64,000 nt of DNA. It comes from Methylomonas sp. (lineage in GTDB: Bacteria > Pseudomonadota > Gammaproteobacteria > Methylococcales > Methylomonadaceae). Within the stretch, counting starts at the first letter, position 1, and each line of letters opens with the position of its first letter. This document shows, piece after piece, positions 18,184-27,294 of the stretch. The notes beneath the pieces were generated by a model, which worked only from the letters and a program-made list of their open reading frames with translations, was not told where the DNA came from and did not search any database. The position numbers were made by a program, and so were the translations under genes. Location: assembly GCA_026989395.1 (NCBI GenBank), contig JALSJK010000072.1, positions 1 to 64,000 of the forward strand. Reading direction: 5' to 3'.

Positions 18184-18672
18184 ATGTTAGAAGCACAGCA
18201 ATCAGCACCAATGTTCAGGTCTTACAACCAAAATAATGAAATGATTTCTCTTGCAGATTTTGCCGGAGAAAAAAATATTGTCTTATACTTTTATCCGAAA
18301 GACGACACACCTGGCTGCACTATTGAAGCAAATGATTTTACCAAACTGGCAGAAGAATTTGCCAAACGTGATACCGTGGTAATTGGCGTCAGTAAAGATT
18401 CCTGCGACAGCCATACTCAATTCATCGAAAAATATGGATTAAAAGTCGACTTACTCGCTGATACCTCAGGAGAACTCTGTGAAAGCTATGATGTCTGGCG
18501 AGAGAAAGAAAAGAACGGCATAAAAAAAATGGCGATACTCCGCTCGACTTTCATTATTGATAAACAAGGAAATTTGGCAGATGTCCATTATGGCGTTAAC
18601 CATGAAGGCCATGCCGAAGAAATGCTGGAAAAAATAAAAAGCATGAATGGCGAAAAAACCGAAGAACAATAA
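18184..18672 (+). CDS. bcp: Thiol peroxidase, PrxQ/BCP type
   Basis: A 162-residue peroxiredoxin that reduces H2O2 and organic peroxides with thioredoxin as donor. The peroxidatic Cys lies in FYPKDDTPGCTIEANDF. The usual PrxQ resolving Cys five residues further (CTxEA..C) is absent here, where the segment reads CTIEANDFTK; other Cys residues (C80, C99) could resolve it. The next gene, rpiA, starts 27 bp later. Confidence 0.92.
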   Translation: MLEAQQSAPMFRSYNQNNEMISLADFAGEKNIVLYFYPKDDTPGCTIEANDFTKLAEEFAKRDTVVIGVSKDSCDSHTQFIEKYGLKVDLLADTSGELCESYDVWREKEKNGIKKMAILRSTFIIDKQGNLADVHYGVNHEGHAEEMLEKIKSMNGEKTEEQ

Positions 18673-18699
18673 CTTCACTTTCAGAACTTGAATTAAACA

Positions 18700-19380
18700 A
18701 TGAATGACAAACAACTGGCTGCATGCGAAGCTGCCAATGCGGTAAAAAACGGCATGATTGTTGGTCTGGGAACTGGATCAACTGCCAATTACTTTATTGA
18801 AGCCTTGGCTGAACGGCAAAATAATGAAAAATTACAAATAACAACAGTCTCCAGCTCTGTCATTAGCTTTATTAAAGCCAAACAATTAGGACTATCTGTT
18901 CAGTCTATTGAACAATTGTCGCACCTTGATCTTTATGTTGACGGGGCTGATGAAGTCAGCCCTGATGGCACCTTACTGAAAGGCAGAGGCTCGGATTTAG
19001 TTAAAGAAAAAATCCTGGCTACAGCATCTCAACAATTTCTGGTATTGGTTGACCAAAGCAAACTGGTCAACCGTATCGGAGAAAAATTTGCCATTCCAAT
19101 TGAAGTCATGCCTTTCGCTTGGCAGCTCGTGAAGAATAACTTAGAAGAAATGGGAGGAACTGGCAATTTACGCCTTAACGCCAATGAAGATAACGTTGCA
19201 ATTACTGCTCATGGCAGCCTGGTGTTGGATATGACATTCGATACTGAAATTAGCACCCCCTTGCTGAACGAACATCTAAACGGATTACCTGGCGTTGTTG
19301 AACATGGCATTTTCACAAACTTGGCCACTACAATATTAATCGGCAAGGATGGAAAAGTTGAAGAAAGGCAGCTAAAATAA
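18700..19380 (+). CDS. rpiA: Ribose-5-phosphate isomerase A
   Basis: A 226-residue enzyme interconverting ribose 5-phosphate and ribulose 5-phosphate, needed in the pentose phosphate path and for regenerating ribulose 5-phosphate in the RuMP cycle. Motifs: VGLGTGSTANYFI at the phosphate site, DLYVDGADEVSPDG with catalytic Asp residues, LKGRGSDLVKEKI and the C-terminal GVVEHGIF. The length is standard. It follows bcp closely on the plus strand and converges on the ATP-grasp gene at 19409. Confidence 0.95.
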   Translation: MNDKQLAACEAANAVKNGMIVGLGTGSTANYFIEALAERQNNEKLQITTVSSSVISFIKAKQLGLSVQSIEQLSHLDLYVDGADEVSPDGTLLKGRGSDLVKEKILATASQQFLVLVDQSKLVNRIGEKFAIPIEVMPFAWQLVKNNLEEMGGTGNLRLNANEDNVAITAHGSLVLDMTFDTEISTPLLNEHLNGLPGVVEHGIFTNLATTILIGKDGKVEERQLK

Positions 19381-19408
19381 TTTCTGGATTTTCTACGAAA
19401 ATTTGCAC

Positions 19409-20437
19409 TTATTTTATACTTCGCGCAGTCACGGATGCGGAATTTATAGACACTGAAACCGCAACATCCTCCACAAATACTTTTAAATCGGGTTCACCCG
19501 CAATCAATTGAAAAACATTCGCAGCAACATTAAGTCCAAGCGCCTGTTTGATTCCTGCATAAGAAGTTGTTAAACGAGGATTAATTTCGAGAAAAACATA
19601 ACCATTACCCGTATCAATTAAATCAATCCCAACATACCCCCACAGCCCTGGTATTGCTTGAGCAATATCGTCAATAATATTGATTAAGTTTTCTGATTTT
19701 TTCATGGCAATATTTACTTCGCAAGCTTCCAATGAAAGCTTCTGCCCCACGATATTGATTTTTTGTTCATTAACACAAATCAGCCATCCTCGAGAATTTT
19801 TGAACAAACAAGACAAACTGATGGCGCGGCCCTGAATAAATGGCTGAACAATATAATCATCCGGCTCTTCAAGCAGCGTAACCACTCGCTTTAATTGCTC
19901 CTGGTTATTGATCAAAAAACAATTTTCACAACCAACGCCATCATTTGGCTTGATTACATAAATTTCAGTGTCCAACCATTGAAAATCAGATAATTTTTGT
20001 GTATTAATAACTGAAATTTTAGAGTCTGTTAATAACTGATATGTTAAAAGTTTATTTCCAGCCAGCTTTACGGCTCCAGCCGCTGAATTTAATAGTCTCG
20101 CACTTGAACTTTCAACTATTCTAGAAAAATCAAGTAGTACGTTGTCAGATTCCGGAGCAATAGGCCAAACAGCATCGCATTGACGACAAAGTTCAGCAAA
20201 AATACTTTGAATTTCTGAATCTTGGGTGATTTTAATTATTTCGACATTTTCAAACCGATGAAAAAGTTGATCCGGTAGTCTCGAATCACGAGTAATGTAT
20301 AATTCAGATTGGGGGATCTGGGAAAGATCGCTGATTAATGCCTGCAACATTAACTCCCCTTCGTTGGCTAAACTTTCCGGTAATGGTTGTTTTCTCAAAC
20401 CACCGCCGGTAATGAATTCAAAAACGAAAATTTTCAT
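19409..20437 (-). CDS. ATP-grasp protein beside the C1 cofactor cluster
   Basis: A 342-residue ATP-grasp protein of the archaeal/methylotroph type (starts MKIFVFEFITGGG). The ATP-grasp core covers about residues 110-300: IYVIKPNDGVGCENCFLI, VVTLLEEPDDYIVQPFIQGR and, for metal binding, IDLIDTGNGYVFLEINPR. Homologs sit in methylotroph H4MPT/methylofuran gene clusters under provisional orf names; the substrate is not established. It lies back to back with the HisA-like gene, with only 24 bp between starts, so promoters overlap coding sequence. The last 13 residues (SINSASVTARSIK) are encoded by a piece of a dispersed palindromic repeat. Confidence 0.78.
   Translation of the reverse strand: MKIFVFEFITGGGLRKQPLPESLANEGELMLQALISDLSQIPQSELYITRDSRLPDQLFHRFENVEIIKITQDSEIQSIFAELCRQCDAVWPIAPESDNVLLDFSRIVESSSARLLNSAAGAVKLAGNKLLTYQLLTDSKISVINTQKLSDFQWLDTEIYVIKPNDGVGCENCFLINNQEQLKRVVTLLEEPDDYIVQPFIQGRAISLSCLFKNSRGWLICVNEQKINIVGQKLSLEACEVNIAMKKSENLINIIDDIAQAIPGLWGYVGIDLIDTGNGYVFLEINPRLTTSYAGIKQALGLNVAANVFQLIAGEPDLKVFVEDVAVSVSINSASVTARSIK
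19414..19453. repeat. Half copy of a palindromic repeat inside a gene 3' end
   Basis: TATACTTCGCGCAGTCACGG and the following bases to about 19453 match the left end of the palindrome at 35008-35171 (ACTTCGCGCGGTTACGAATG... then GCGGAATTTATAG). Only one arm is present. It overlaps the last 13 codons and the stop of the ATP-grasp gene, so the element supplies the protein's C-terminus. Confidence 0.7.
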
Positions 20438-20461
20438 TCTGGTAATGCTGAGAAGTGGATT

Positions 20462-21181
20462 ATGAACGTCATACCCGTTATTGATTTAAAAGATGGTAAA
20501 GTTGTCCATGCTCGCATGGGAAATCGTAACCAATACCGACCTGTTGACTCAATGCTGTGCCAATCATCGGATATTTTTGATGTTATTTGTGCCTTTCTGA
20601 CACTTTATCCTTTCAAACACTTTTATATTGCTGACCTAAATGCCTTAACAGGACTTGGCAGCCATGACAATTTACTTAATAAAGTTTTACGTCTTTTTAA
20701 TAAGATCCATTTTTGGATTGATGCTGGACTAAAATCCCCGATTCATTTTTTTGTCCAGAAAAATTATACGCCAGTCATTGCGAGCGAATCCTGCAAGAAA
20801 CAAGATGTCAATTTATTGAAAAAATCAAAAAAAAACTTTGTACTTTCATTGGATTTTTCTACTGACAAACCAATAGGCCCTACAATACTGTTTGAAAATC
20901 CTGAATATTGGCCTGATATAATTATTATTATGACACTTGGGCATGTCGGCAGTAATAATGGACCAGCAATTTCACAATTACTTAATTATTGTGAAAACCA
21001 TGCAAACAAAACCTTTGTGGCTGCTGGAGGAATCAGAAATAGCGCCGATCTTTCTATATTAAAAAAAATGGGCATCCATCATGCTCTTGTTGCAACTGCC
21101 TTGCACAATGGCGCAATAACAGCACAGGACATCAAAAATCTTCAAGCAAAAAAATACCCCGAAAAACGGGGTATTTTATAG
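20462..21181 (+). CDS. HisA-like TIM-barrel protein of the C1 cluster
   Basis: A 239-residue protein related to HisA/HisF: N-terminal MNVIPVIDLKDGKVVHARMG and phosphate-binding segments AAGGIRNSADL and MGIHHALVATALHNG. The start was taken at the ATG at 20462, where homology to HisA begins, rather than an upstream in-frame ATG at 20387 that lies inside the divergent gene. HisA-like proteins recur in methylotroph H4MPT clusters; a role in cofactor synthesis is inferred from position only. The barrel Asp residues of HisA (IDLKDG, IADLNAL) are present. The last codons lie in a terminator stem. Confidence 0.75.
   Translation: MNVIPVIDLKDGKVVHARMGNRNQYRPVDSMLCQSSDIFDVICAFLTLYPFKHFYIADLNALTGLGSHDNLLNKVLRLFNKIHFWIDAGLKSPIHFFVQKNYTPVIASESCKKQDVNLLKKSKKNFVLSLDFSTDKPIGPTILFENPEYWPDIIIIMTLGHVGSNNGPAISQLLNYCENHANKTFVAAGGIRNSADLSILKKMGIHHALVATALHNGAITAQDIKNLQAKKYPEKRGIL
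21151..21177 (+). terminator. Terminator overlapping the HisA-like gene end
   Basis: AAAATACCCCG (21151-21161) and CGGGGTATTTT (21167-21177) form a perfect 11-bp stem with an AAAAA loop; a T-run is built into the right arm. The stem contains codons for the last residues (PEKRGI). Confidence 0.85.
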
Positions 21182-21203
21182 TCACACAATTGTATAACTA
21201 AAC

Positions 21204-21236
21204 TATGCCTTGCCAATATATATTGACAAGGCCATA
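21204..21236 (-). terminator. Terminator after fae
   Basis: An imperfect inverted repeat: TATG-CCTTG-CAATATA on the left, TATTG-CAAGG-CCATA on the right, with one mismatched pair. It lies between the fae stop and the HisA-like gene, and on the minus strand it follows the last gene of the C1 run. Confidence 0.6.
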
Positions 21237-21242
21237 GAAAAA

Positions 21243-21755
21243 TTATTCTTCAGAAGCAAAAGGATGTACTGCAGTATCTTTCTTCTCAAGGACTTTTTCT
21301 ATAGAAGGCGAATTTCTAACAGCACGCTCTAGTGCTTCTTTAGTCGCCGCATAGTTGTATTTCTGGATTTTGTCATCGTCTTCCGCCAACCAGTGGATGA
21401 AAACACCAACACAAACGAACAAATCATCCGCTTCAGCAGCAGGAATAGTACCGTTTTCTACGCAGTCAGCAACAGCCATTGCCACACCACGTTGTGCAGG
21501 GCCAAACATTTGAACAGCTTGCTTAGCGCCTTTAATTGTTACTTTGTTGAACATAACTGTTGCAGGCTTAACCATCAGATTAGGCGCAATAACAGCCAAC
21601 AGGCTTGAAAAACCATCTTTGTTGTTAGTTAAGCAGTTTGCAAATGCAGTTTCCGCAGCAGAACCGCGAGGACCAATCATTAAATCGATATGCGCGACTT
21701 CATTTCCGTCACCCACTAATGATTCGCCCACACGTAATGTATTGATTTTAGACAT
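21243..21755 (-). CDS. fae: Formaldehyde-activating enzyme
   Basis: A 170-residue enzyme that speeds condensation of formaldehyde with tetrahydromethanopterin to methylene-H4MPT, the entry to the main formaldehyde-oxidation and detoxification route in methanotrophs. The N-terminal [19 protein letters not shown] contains the conserved catalytic His (H22), and [18 protein letters not shown] is typical. It is the last gene of the minus-strand run. It has its own RBS (GAGGAAAA) and 51 bp of leader after the CitG-like gene, as fits a highly expressed protein. Confidence 0.96.
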   Translation of the reverse strand: MSKINTLRVGESLVGDGNEVAHIDLMIGPRGSAAETAFANCLTNNKDGFSSLLAVIAPNLMVKPATVMFNKVTIKGAKQAVQMFGPAQRGVAMAVADCVENGTIPAAEADDLFVCVGVFIHWLAEDDDKIQKYNYAATKEALERAVRNSPSIEKVLEKKDTAVHPFASEE

Positions 21756-21806
21756 GCTTGTTTTTTCCTCAGAAGAAATTAAATAAAAAGTTATTGAATC
21801 GACATG

Positions 21807-22679
21807 TTAAATGTCCATGCAATTTTCACCTGCCAGTTCCCGCAATAGTGCTACAAATATGGTTGCTACTGTCATATCTGCGGAAGTGCCAGGATTAATA
21901 CCCTTAGCCTTGAAGTCTTGATCTATGTCGTAAAGCATAGCTTCAAGATGTTCAGGTTTTTTAACACTAAACAGCTCCGCTTCAACTACAGCCATTGTTT
22001 TTAATACTATCGGGGAGTGCTGATTGCCATATTTCCGTTCGATGTGGCTATCAGGATATCGGCTAAGCAAACCAGCGAATACTGCCACAGCAGCCCAGTT
22101 TCTGTCGCCAAATCGATCGAAGCTTTTATTATACTTTAAAAGTGCGAAATTAAAAACATCCGCGTAATTAGTTGTATATTGAAGAGCAATTCGATCCTTT
22201 TCTGCAGCAATTGCCATCGCCTGTGTCAGATTAACTTCAGGTATGTTTTTGACATCCTGATCATCCGATTTCCCTAATCCACCAGGTGAAGCAAGCGTTA
22301 TTGCTCTAAATGCCCATATCGCATCATTAACTGTAGTTGTTTTTAAGATTTGTGCAAGAGATTGTTGTAACGAAAGTTTTTTAGGGTTTTTTTGTACTGC
22401 ACAAATCAACGGTGCACATAATAAAATTATTCCCAGGTTAGTATTACAGCCCACCGCACTTCGAGTCTGCTTGACTGCATGATAGATTTTTTCACCCAAT
22501 GAATAATCTGGATTGCAAATGGGATCGGCACTGACTTGCGCACTCACCCTGAAATCTTCAACCGTCATGTCATGGCCATCAGAATAAACACTGACATTAC
22601 CTGGCTTAAATGCCTGCACATCGACTTCACAGGCTTGAAAATAGGCCGAAACTAACTGTCTATGAGTTATGTGCTTCAC
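21807..22679 (-). CDS. CitG/MdcB-like triphosphoribosyl transferase-family protein
   Basis: A 290-residue protein of the triphosphoribosyl-dephospho-CoA synthase family (PGNVSVYSDGHDMTVEDF, GCNTNLGIILLCAPL, ASPGGLGKSDDQDV, TSADMTVATIFVALLRE). In methylotrophs this member is found within H4MPT clusters (an orf7-type gene in alpha-proteobacterial naming) and is needed for C1 growth. The reaction is unproven; transfer of a ribose-phosphate group during cofactor building is inference. The start overlaps the RimK-like gene's stop by 4 bp (ATGA). Confidence 0.82.
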   Translation of the reverse strand: MKHITHRQLVSAYFQACEVDVQAFKPGNVSVYSDGHDMTVEDFRVSAQVSADPICNPDYSLGEKIYHAVKQTRSAVGCNTNLGIILLCAPLICAVQKNPKKLSLQQSLAQILKTTTVNDAIWAFRAITLASPGGLGKSDDQDVKNIPEVNLTQAMAIAAEKDRIALQYTTNYADVFNFALLKYNKSFDRFGDRNWAAVAVFAGLLSRYPDSHIERKYGNQHSPIVLKTMAVVEAELFSVKKPEHLEAMLYDIDQDFKAKGINPGTSADMTVATIFVALLRELAGENCMDI

Positions 22680-23593
22680 GAAGCAACTTCGATTAAAGAT
22701 TTTTTATTAGGCAAATGTCGGGTTATTAAATCATCAACCAGAAGTCTGGCAACCTCAACCTGACAGACACCTTGCAACCCTTTCCACGCTGGAATACTGT
22801 TGACTTCAATAATCTGAAAATGACCTTTGCGGTCACGAATAATATCCACCCCTGCATAATCCATTTTTAAAGCCCGAGTTGCCTGCAAAGCCAGCCGGGA
22901 CATTTCCTTGTCAACAGGGACCACTTCACAGCGAGCACCGCGGGCGACATTATTTAACCAGCAAACGCCGTGTCGTCGCATTGCAGCGATTACTTTTCCA
23001 TCAATAACAAAAATTCGCCAATCTGAATAACCTGAAGTTCCGGAATCAACAAAACGCTGCAGATAATAAATCCCTTTGCTACTGGCCAGCCAAAATAGAT
23101 CGGTCATTTTTTCGATTCGCCGAATACCTTCCCCTTGCGAACCAAACAGAGGCTTGGTGACTAACTTATAGCCGCTCTGCAATTGATGTTCTGCAATTGC
23201 TACGGCTTCAGTCCGATCGCGCACTACCCAGGTTGGGGGCGTTGGCAAGCCTGCCTGTTTTAACAAAAAACTGGTCATAGCCTTGTCCACGCTTTTTTCT
23301 ATCACCCTGCCATCATTGTAAACCGGAATATGCAATAATTTCAGTACATGCAAAATATCCAGATAAAACACTACTTCCTCAAGCGAACCCCCGGGTACAC
23401 CCCGTACAAAAACAGCATCCGGTAATTTTTGCTCAAATCCCGGTATATTAACTGGCAACGAACCTGAATCGAGGGCAATTTTGCATTCCGTTAGAGAAAC
23501 ATATTGAGCGACAAATCCCTGTTCTGCAAAAGCATGGCGCAGTTGGGCGCCATGCCATCCCGGATCATCAGTAAAAATTGCAATTTGCCCCAT
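22676..23593 (-). CDS. RimK-like ATP-grasp ligase
   Basis: A 305-residue ATP-grasp ligase of the RimK family. The ATP-grasp core has LVTKPLFGSQGEGIRRIE (glycine-rich loop) and VDIIRDRKGHFQIIEVNSIP (metal-binding Glu and Asn). RimK relatives in archaea add glutamate to tetrahydromethanopterin or F420 side chains. The counterpart in methylotroph clusters (orf5-type) is thought to act in H4MPT-type cofactor synthesis. It lies 5 bp after mch and overlaps the next gene by 4 bp. Confidence 0.82.
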   Translation of the reverse strand: MGQIAIFTDDPGWHGAQLRHAFAEQGFVAQYVSLTECKIALDSGSLPVNIPGFEQKLPDAVFVRGVPGGSLEEVVFYLDILHVLKLLHIPVYNDGRVIEKSVDKAMTSFLLKQAGLPTPPTWVVRDRTEAVAIAEHQLQSGYKLVTKPLFGSQGEGIRRIEKMTDLFWLASSKGIYYLQRFVDSGTSGYSDWRIFVIDGKVIAAMRRHGVCWLNNVARGARCEVVPVDKEMSRLALQATRALKMDYAGVDIIRDRKGHFQIIEVNSIPAWKGLQGVCQVEVARLLVDDLITRHLPNKKSLIEVAS

Positions 23594-23598
23594 AAAAA

Positions 23599-24555
23599 TT
23601 AGCCGCCAAATGATTTGTCGAGCAACGCCTCATCCAACTTTCCAGCACGAAAGCTTTTTCCAGATTCCACAGCAGTAACAATAACACTGGCGGGGCTAAA
23701 CAGCATTGCGTCAATTTTAAAGAAATCATATTCATATTCCTTAAATACTTCAGCAAATGGCTTACCATAATCTTTAGAAGTCGAACTGGGCAATTCCTTT
23801 GCCAGTTTTTCCGCTGCTTCATCACCGCCTTTAACAAACAAATGCACTTGTCCGGCAAATAAAATTGCGTCATTGGTACGACCCATCGCCTTGATGAAAT
23901 CCGGATGAGGAGGGCATAATGGCGCACTGCCGCTACCGTCAATAATATCTTGCAATGGAAAATGCAGCGCATGGGCTTTATGCATGGCAACTTCCAAAAC
24001 CCTTGCAACTACTTGAAACCCACCCGCGATACTACTGGTAGGCGTTACAATGACAGTTAAAGCCGAAGGTTTTAAACCACATGCACTGGCAATTTTTTCA
24101 ACAATTTCTACCGGCGGAATTTTATCGTTTTCAATAACAATGACTGTTTCACTAGCTTCGTCTTTATAATCCAATTCAGCAAACAGCTCTTCCTTGACAC
24201 AAATAGACCGTGCCGGACCAGAACCCAGAGCATAATATTTTTCATGCGATAAACTCCAGCCGGCATATTGACTTCCCAGACAAGCTAATACCGGATTCAC
24301 AGTATGCACATTGATCATCAGTGGCCAATTTTTTGTATAAGAGCTGTGAGAAAGCGAAACATGGCCCAAACCGCCCAAACAAATTTCAGCAATAATTCGA
24401 CCGGATTCAAGACCTCCTGGAACGCTAATTCCGGCATCAACGATCGTACAACCATTGTCAAGAGTTTGAATTGCCACCCTCAGTTTGTCTGCATTTTCAA
24501 TTAGTTCTTTGACTAAAGGCCGGGCATGTTTGTTTACGCTTGTTTTATATTGCAT
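23599..24555 (-). CDS. mch: Methenyl-tetrahydromethanopterin cyclohydrolase
   Basis: A 318-residue cyclohydrolase that converts methenyl-H4MPT to formyl-H4MPT, the step after methylene-H4MPT dehydrogenase. The family features [30 protein letters not shown] and [20 protein letters not shown] are all present. It lies one base after the ATP-grasp gene (24557) and 5 bp before the RimK-like gene, so a single transcript is likely. Confidence 0.95.
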   Translation of the reverse strand: MQYKTSVNKHARPLVKELIENADKLRVAIQTLDNGCTIVDAGISVPGGLESGRIIAEICLGGLGHVSLSHSSYTKNWPLMINVHTVNPVLACLGSQYAGWSLSHEKYYALGSGPARSICVKEELFAELDYKDEASETVIVIENDKIPPVEIVEKIASACGLKPSALTVIVTPTSSIAGGFQVVARVLEVAMHKAHALHFPLQDIIDGSGSAPLCPPHPDFIKAMGRTNDAILFAGQVHLFVKGGDEAAEKLAKELPSSTSKDYGKPFAEVFKEYEYDFFKIDAMLFSPASVIVTAVESGKSFRAGKLDEALLDKSFGG

Positions 24556-24556
24556 G

Positions 24557-25636
24557 TTAAGTTTCCTTTTGAAATATGTTCTCTACTATTTTTTGTCTTG
24601 TCGCCAGCACAGACAATACCTGATCCGAATCTACTCCACTGGCGATAATACTGCATAATGGCTGGTATTTATGAATAATTGTATTACATTTTGGCCTATC
24701 CTGAACCCAACGCGGCCATTCAATCTTTTCTGGTATCCGACAATCAGCCTTTGCATAAATAATTTGGTATCCGCTGATTTGATTCCTGACTATCGTTTTT
24801 TTTGACAACCATCCCGCATGTGCTGCGACAAATTCTGCCGGATACAACTCAACACTGGCAGTCGGTCTTGGATTGATCTCCAGAAAATAACATTGATTCT
24901 GATGCACAATAAAATCAATCCCGTTTATTCCTTTTAATCCAAAATGAGCAGTCAGCGCAGCAACCCATTCAGCAATTATTCGCTGATTTTTTGCTGATAT
25001 TTCCGCCTGATTGCAAACACCAGAAAAAACAAATTCTTGACCACGCTCTAATATAATTGACCATTGCCGGTTAAATCCTATGATTTCGGCATTTTTGCCA
25101 TCAACAAAAAAAACAGCCGAGACAACTTCTCCAGGTTGATATTGCTGCCAATATCCTTGCTGATGGTGACTATCATCAAAATTATCAACAAAAATTCCGC
25201 AACCACCTTCACTTTGAAAAGGCTTAAACAACCAGACTCCTGAATCAGGCCTGGAAAAACTCACTTCCGGAAAGCGAATATTTTGCTTGCTCAAAACCTC
25301 AAACAGACCCGCCTTGTCTTGAGCTTTTTTGAACACCTCTGGCGCGTTACCCAGCAAATTAAATTTTTCCTGCAAAAAAAACAGGGTTTGCGGGTGCTTT
25401 TCAAAGCCACTGCCATAAATGACGTTTTTAACTGGATAAATCCGCTGCAACTCATCAATTGCGGGTGTTATTTCTTCCACCGTTAATGCATGAACTTTTC
25501 TTATATCATCTGCAATCTGGCAAGTATCCTGATCCGCAAAAAGATCAATCACCAACGGTCGAAACCCAACCTGCTGCAGTTGCTTTGCCAACATCCGCCC
25601 GGATGTTGCGATCACCAAAAGAAAACTATCCGGCAA
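24557..25636 (-). CDS. ATP-grasp protein of the C1 cofactor cluster
   Basis: A 359-residue protein. The N-terminal domain ([20 protein letters not shown]) resembles a pre-ATP-grasp fold. The ATP-grasp core follows at about residues 110-290 ([53 protein letters not shown]). A C-terminal tail of about 70 residues follows. It differs from the RimK-like and 19409-20437 ATP-grasp proteins, so the block has three. Its start overlaps the beta-RFAP synthase gene by 11 bp. The reaction is unknown; the expected substrate is an acid-amine pair in H4MPT or methylofuran building. Confidence 0.75.
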   Translation of the reverse strand: MPDSFLLVIATSGRMLAKQLQQVGFRPLVIDLFADQDTCQIADDIRKVHALTVEEITPAIDELQRIYPVKNVIYGSGFEKHPQTLFFLQEKFNLLGNAPEVFKKAQDKAGLFEVLSKQNIRFPEVSFSRPDSGVWLFKPFQSEGGCGIFVDNFDDSHHQQGYWQQYQPGEVVSAVFFVDGKNAEIIGFNRQWSIILERGQEFVFSGVCNQAEISAKNQRIIAEWVAALTAHFGLKGINGIDFIVHQNQCYFLEINPRPTASVELYPAEFVAAHAGWLSKKTIVRNQISGYQIIYAKADCRIPEKIEWPRWVQDRPKCNTIIHKYQPLCSIIASGVDSDQVLSVLATRQKIVENIFQKET

Positions 25637-26588
25637 TCACTTCACCACCGCAGTTTCTGGCGCTAGCAACCATAAAGTGCAAGTTTTCACTTCCGGAAAA
25701 TTGTTGTTCCAAGCCTTCTTTCAACAACTCCGCCTGGGCAGGATCATCAACTGCACAAAACCCGGTTGGTCCCCATGAAGTCTGACCAATGGCAACGACT
25801 CCTTTTTCTTTAAGCCATTGCATAGCCTGATCAACTTCCGAACTAGTGAAAACGCCCCCTTGCACTGGTGCAAAATGCTCTCCAACGGATTGTTGTAGCT
25901 GGCTAATAACATCACCAAAACTGTTAATATCTTTTTCAACAACTGCAGGTAATCCCTGCATCATCAACAAATAGCAAAGTCGTGCCGCTTCCTGCTGAGA
26001 GAAAGTAGGAAGTTTTTTAAAGGCTGAAACTTCTTGTTCACCGTGCAACCCTTGACCTCTACGGTCAAAAATCAGAATAAACCGCCAGTTTTCTGGTATT
26101 TTCAGCTGTGAAATAATTGGAGGTATGATGGTTTTTTCGCCTCGCCCCCCATCCACGACCAACCCACCTTGTTCAAACACTCCAATTCCAATACCTGAAC
26201 GCCTGCCTCGTGCTGTCAATGCAGCAATTTCTCTGATCTTAAGCCCTAAATCATAAAAACCATTTAAAGCCAAGCCAACCGCTAGTGCCATTTGTGTTCC
26301 TGAACCCAACCCCACATGCTCAGGAATCGCAGCTGCAACTTCAATTTGAAAGGTTTTGGGCAAATCCAGTTTAGAACATATAGATTCAGCGCATTGTTCT
26401 GCCCGTGCAGCAGAATTACCAATCACTTTGAATTGATCGGATCGCTTAATAATTAATTGGGTATAAATTTCATTCAGAGCCAGGCCAATACTGCCAAACT
26501 GACGCCCCAATGCACCACTTAAATCAATAAACCCCATATGCAATCTTGCAGGAGCAATGATAGTCAGCTTTGATATTTTTGATTTCAA
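25626..26588 (-). CDS. Beta-ribofuranosylaminobenzene 5'-phosphate synthase
   Basis: A 320-residue GHMP-kinase-fold enzyme that makes beta-RFA-P from 4-hydroxybenzoate or p-aminobenzoate and PRPP, the first committed step of methanopterin synthesis. Key parts: IIAPARLHMGFIDLSG, PEHVGLGSGTQMALAVG (the GHMP glycine/serine loop), GRRSGIGIGVFEQGGLVVDGG and the C-terminal GPTGFCAV. It heads the minus-strand C1 run leading to fae. The 34-bp gap from the HAD gene upstream leaves room for an RBS but hardly a promoter. Confidence 0.9.
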   Translation of the reverse strand: MKSKISKLTIIAPARLHMGFIDLSGALGRQFGSIGLALNEIYTQLIIKRSDQFKVIGNSAARAEQCAESICSKLDLPKTFQIEVAAAIPEHVGLGSGTQMALAVGLALNGFYDLGLKIREIAALTARGRRSGIGIGVFEQGGLVVDGGRGEKTIIPPIISQLKIPENWRFILIFDRRGQGLHGEQEVSAFKKLPTFSQQEAARLCYLLMMQGLPAVVEKDINSFGDVISQLQQSVGEHFAPVQGGVFTSSEVDQAMQWLKEKGVVAIGQTSWGPTGFCAVDDPAQAELLKEGLEQQFSGSENLHFMVASARNCGGEVIAG

Positions 26589-26622
26589 GACAGGTAAAAC
26601 AAAATTTGAAAATGTAGCCGTA

Positions 26623-27294
26623 TTATACGCTATGCCTGGATCTTTTATGCTCTATCATTTCTGCTAACCGGGCTAAACTTTTTAGCCTTATATGCTCTGA
26701 ATAGCATTTATCATAAGGCTTCGATGGTATTAATATTACAAATGCGCCTGCTGATTTACCAGCCTGTACGCCAATATCAGAATCCTCAACAACTAAAATT
26801 TCTTCAATGGCCACCTTTAAGACCTTTGCGGCTTGCAAAAAAATATCCGGCGCCGGCTTAGCATTTCTTACCTGATCTCTGGCAACAATATGCGGAAAAT
26901 ATTCAATTATTCCAGCAAGTTTTAAACATTCAACTGCATTTTCCAAATAGCTGTTAGTGGCGAGACTATAAGGGATATTATATTGCTGAAGAACCTTCAA
27001 TAACGAATAAAATCCATCTTTGACAGCTATTCCATCCTCAGAAACTATTTTATGCCAATATTTACTGCTTAATTCCCTGAATGACTCAAGCTTGAATGCC
27101 CCACCTAATTCATTGACTATCAAGCGTTCTACCTGCTGAAAGGGTTGACCTGTTAATGAGCGGCAAAAATCATTTGTCAACGTAAACCCCATGTTTTTTG
27201 CAGCTTCTTGCCAAGCCAGAAAATAAGTCTTTTCGGTGTCCAGGACCAAGCCATCCATATCCATAATAACTGCTCTAAAATCAGGTAAATTCAT
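26623..27294 (-). CDS. HAD-superfamily phosphatase, beta-phosphoglucomutase-like
   Basis: A 223-residue HAD hydrolase of subfamily IA: motif I DMDGLVLDTE with the nucleophile Asp, motif II SLATNS, motif III Lys near NAKPAPDIF and motif IV VVEDSDIGVQAG. Its start overlaps the nucleotidyltransferase stop by one base (TAATG) and it lies 34 bp upstream of beta-RFAP synthase. Position suggests removal of a phosphate from a cofactor intermediate. A general sugar-phosphate phosphatase is equally possible. Confidence 0.85.
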   Translation of the reverse strand: MNLPDFRAVIMDMDGLVLDTEKTYFLAWQEAAKNMGFTLTNDFCRSLTGQPFQQVERLIVNELGGAFKLESFRELSSKYWHKIVSEDGIAVKDGFYSLLKVLQQYNIPYSLATNSYLENAVECLKLAGIIEYFPHIVARDQVRNAKPAPDIFLQAAKVLKVAIEEILVVEDSDIGVQAGKSAGAFVILIPSKPYDKCYSEHIRLKSLARLAEMIEHKRSRHSV

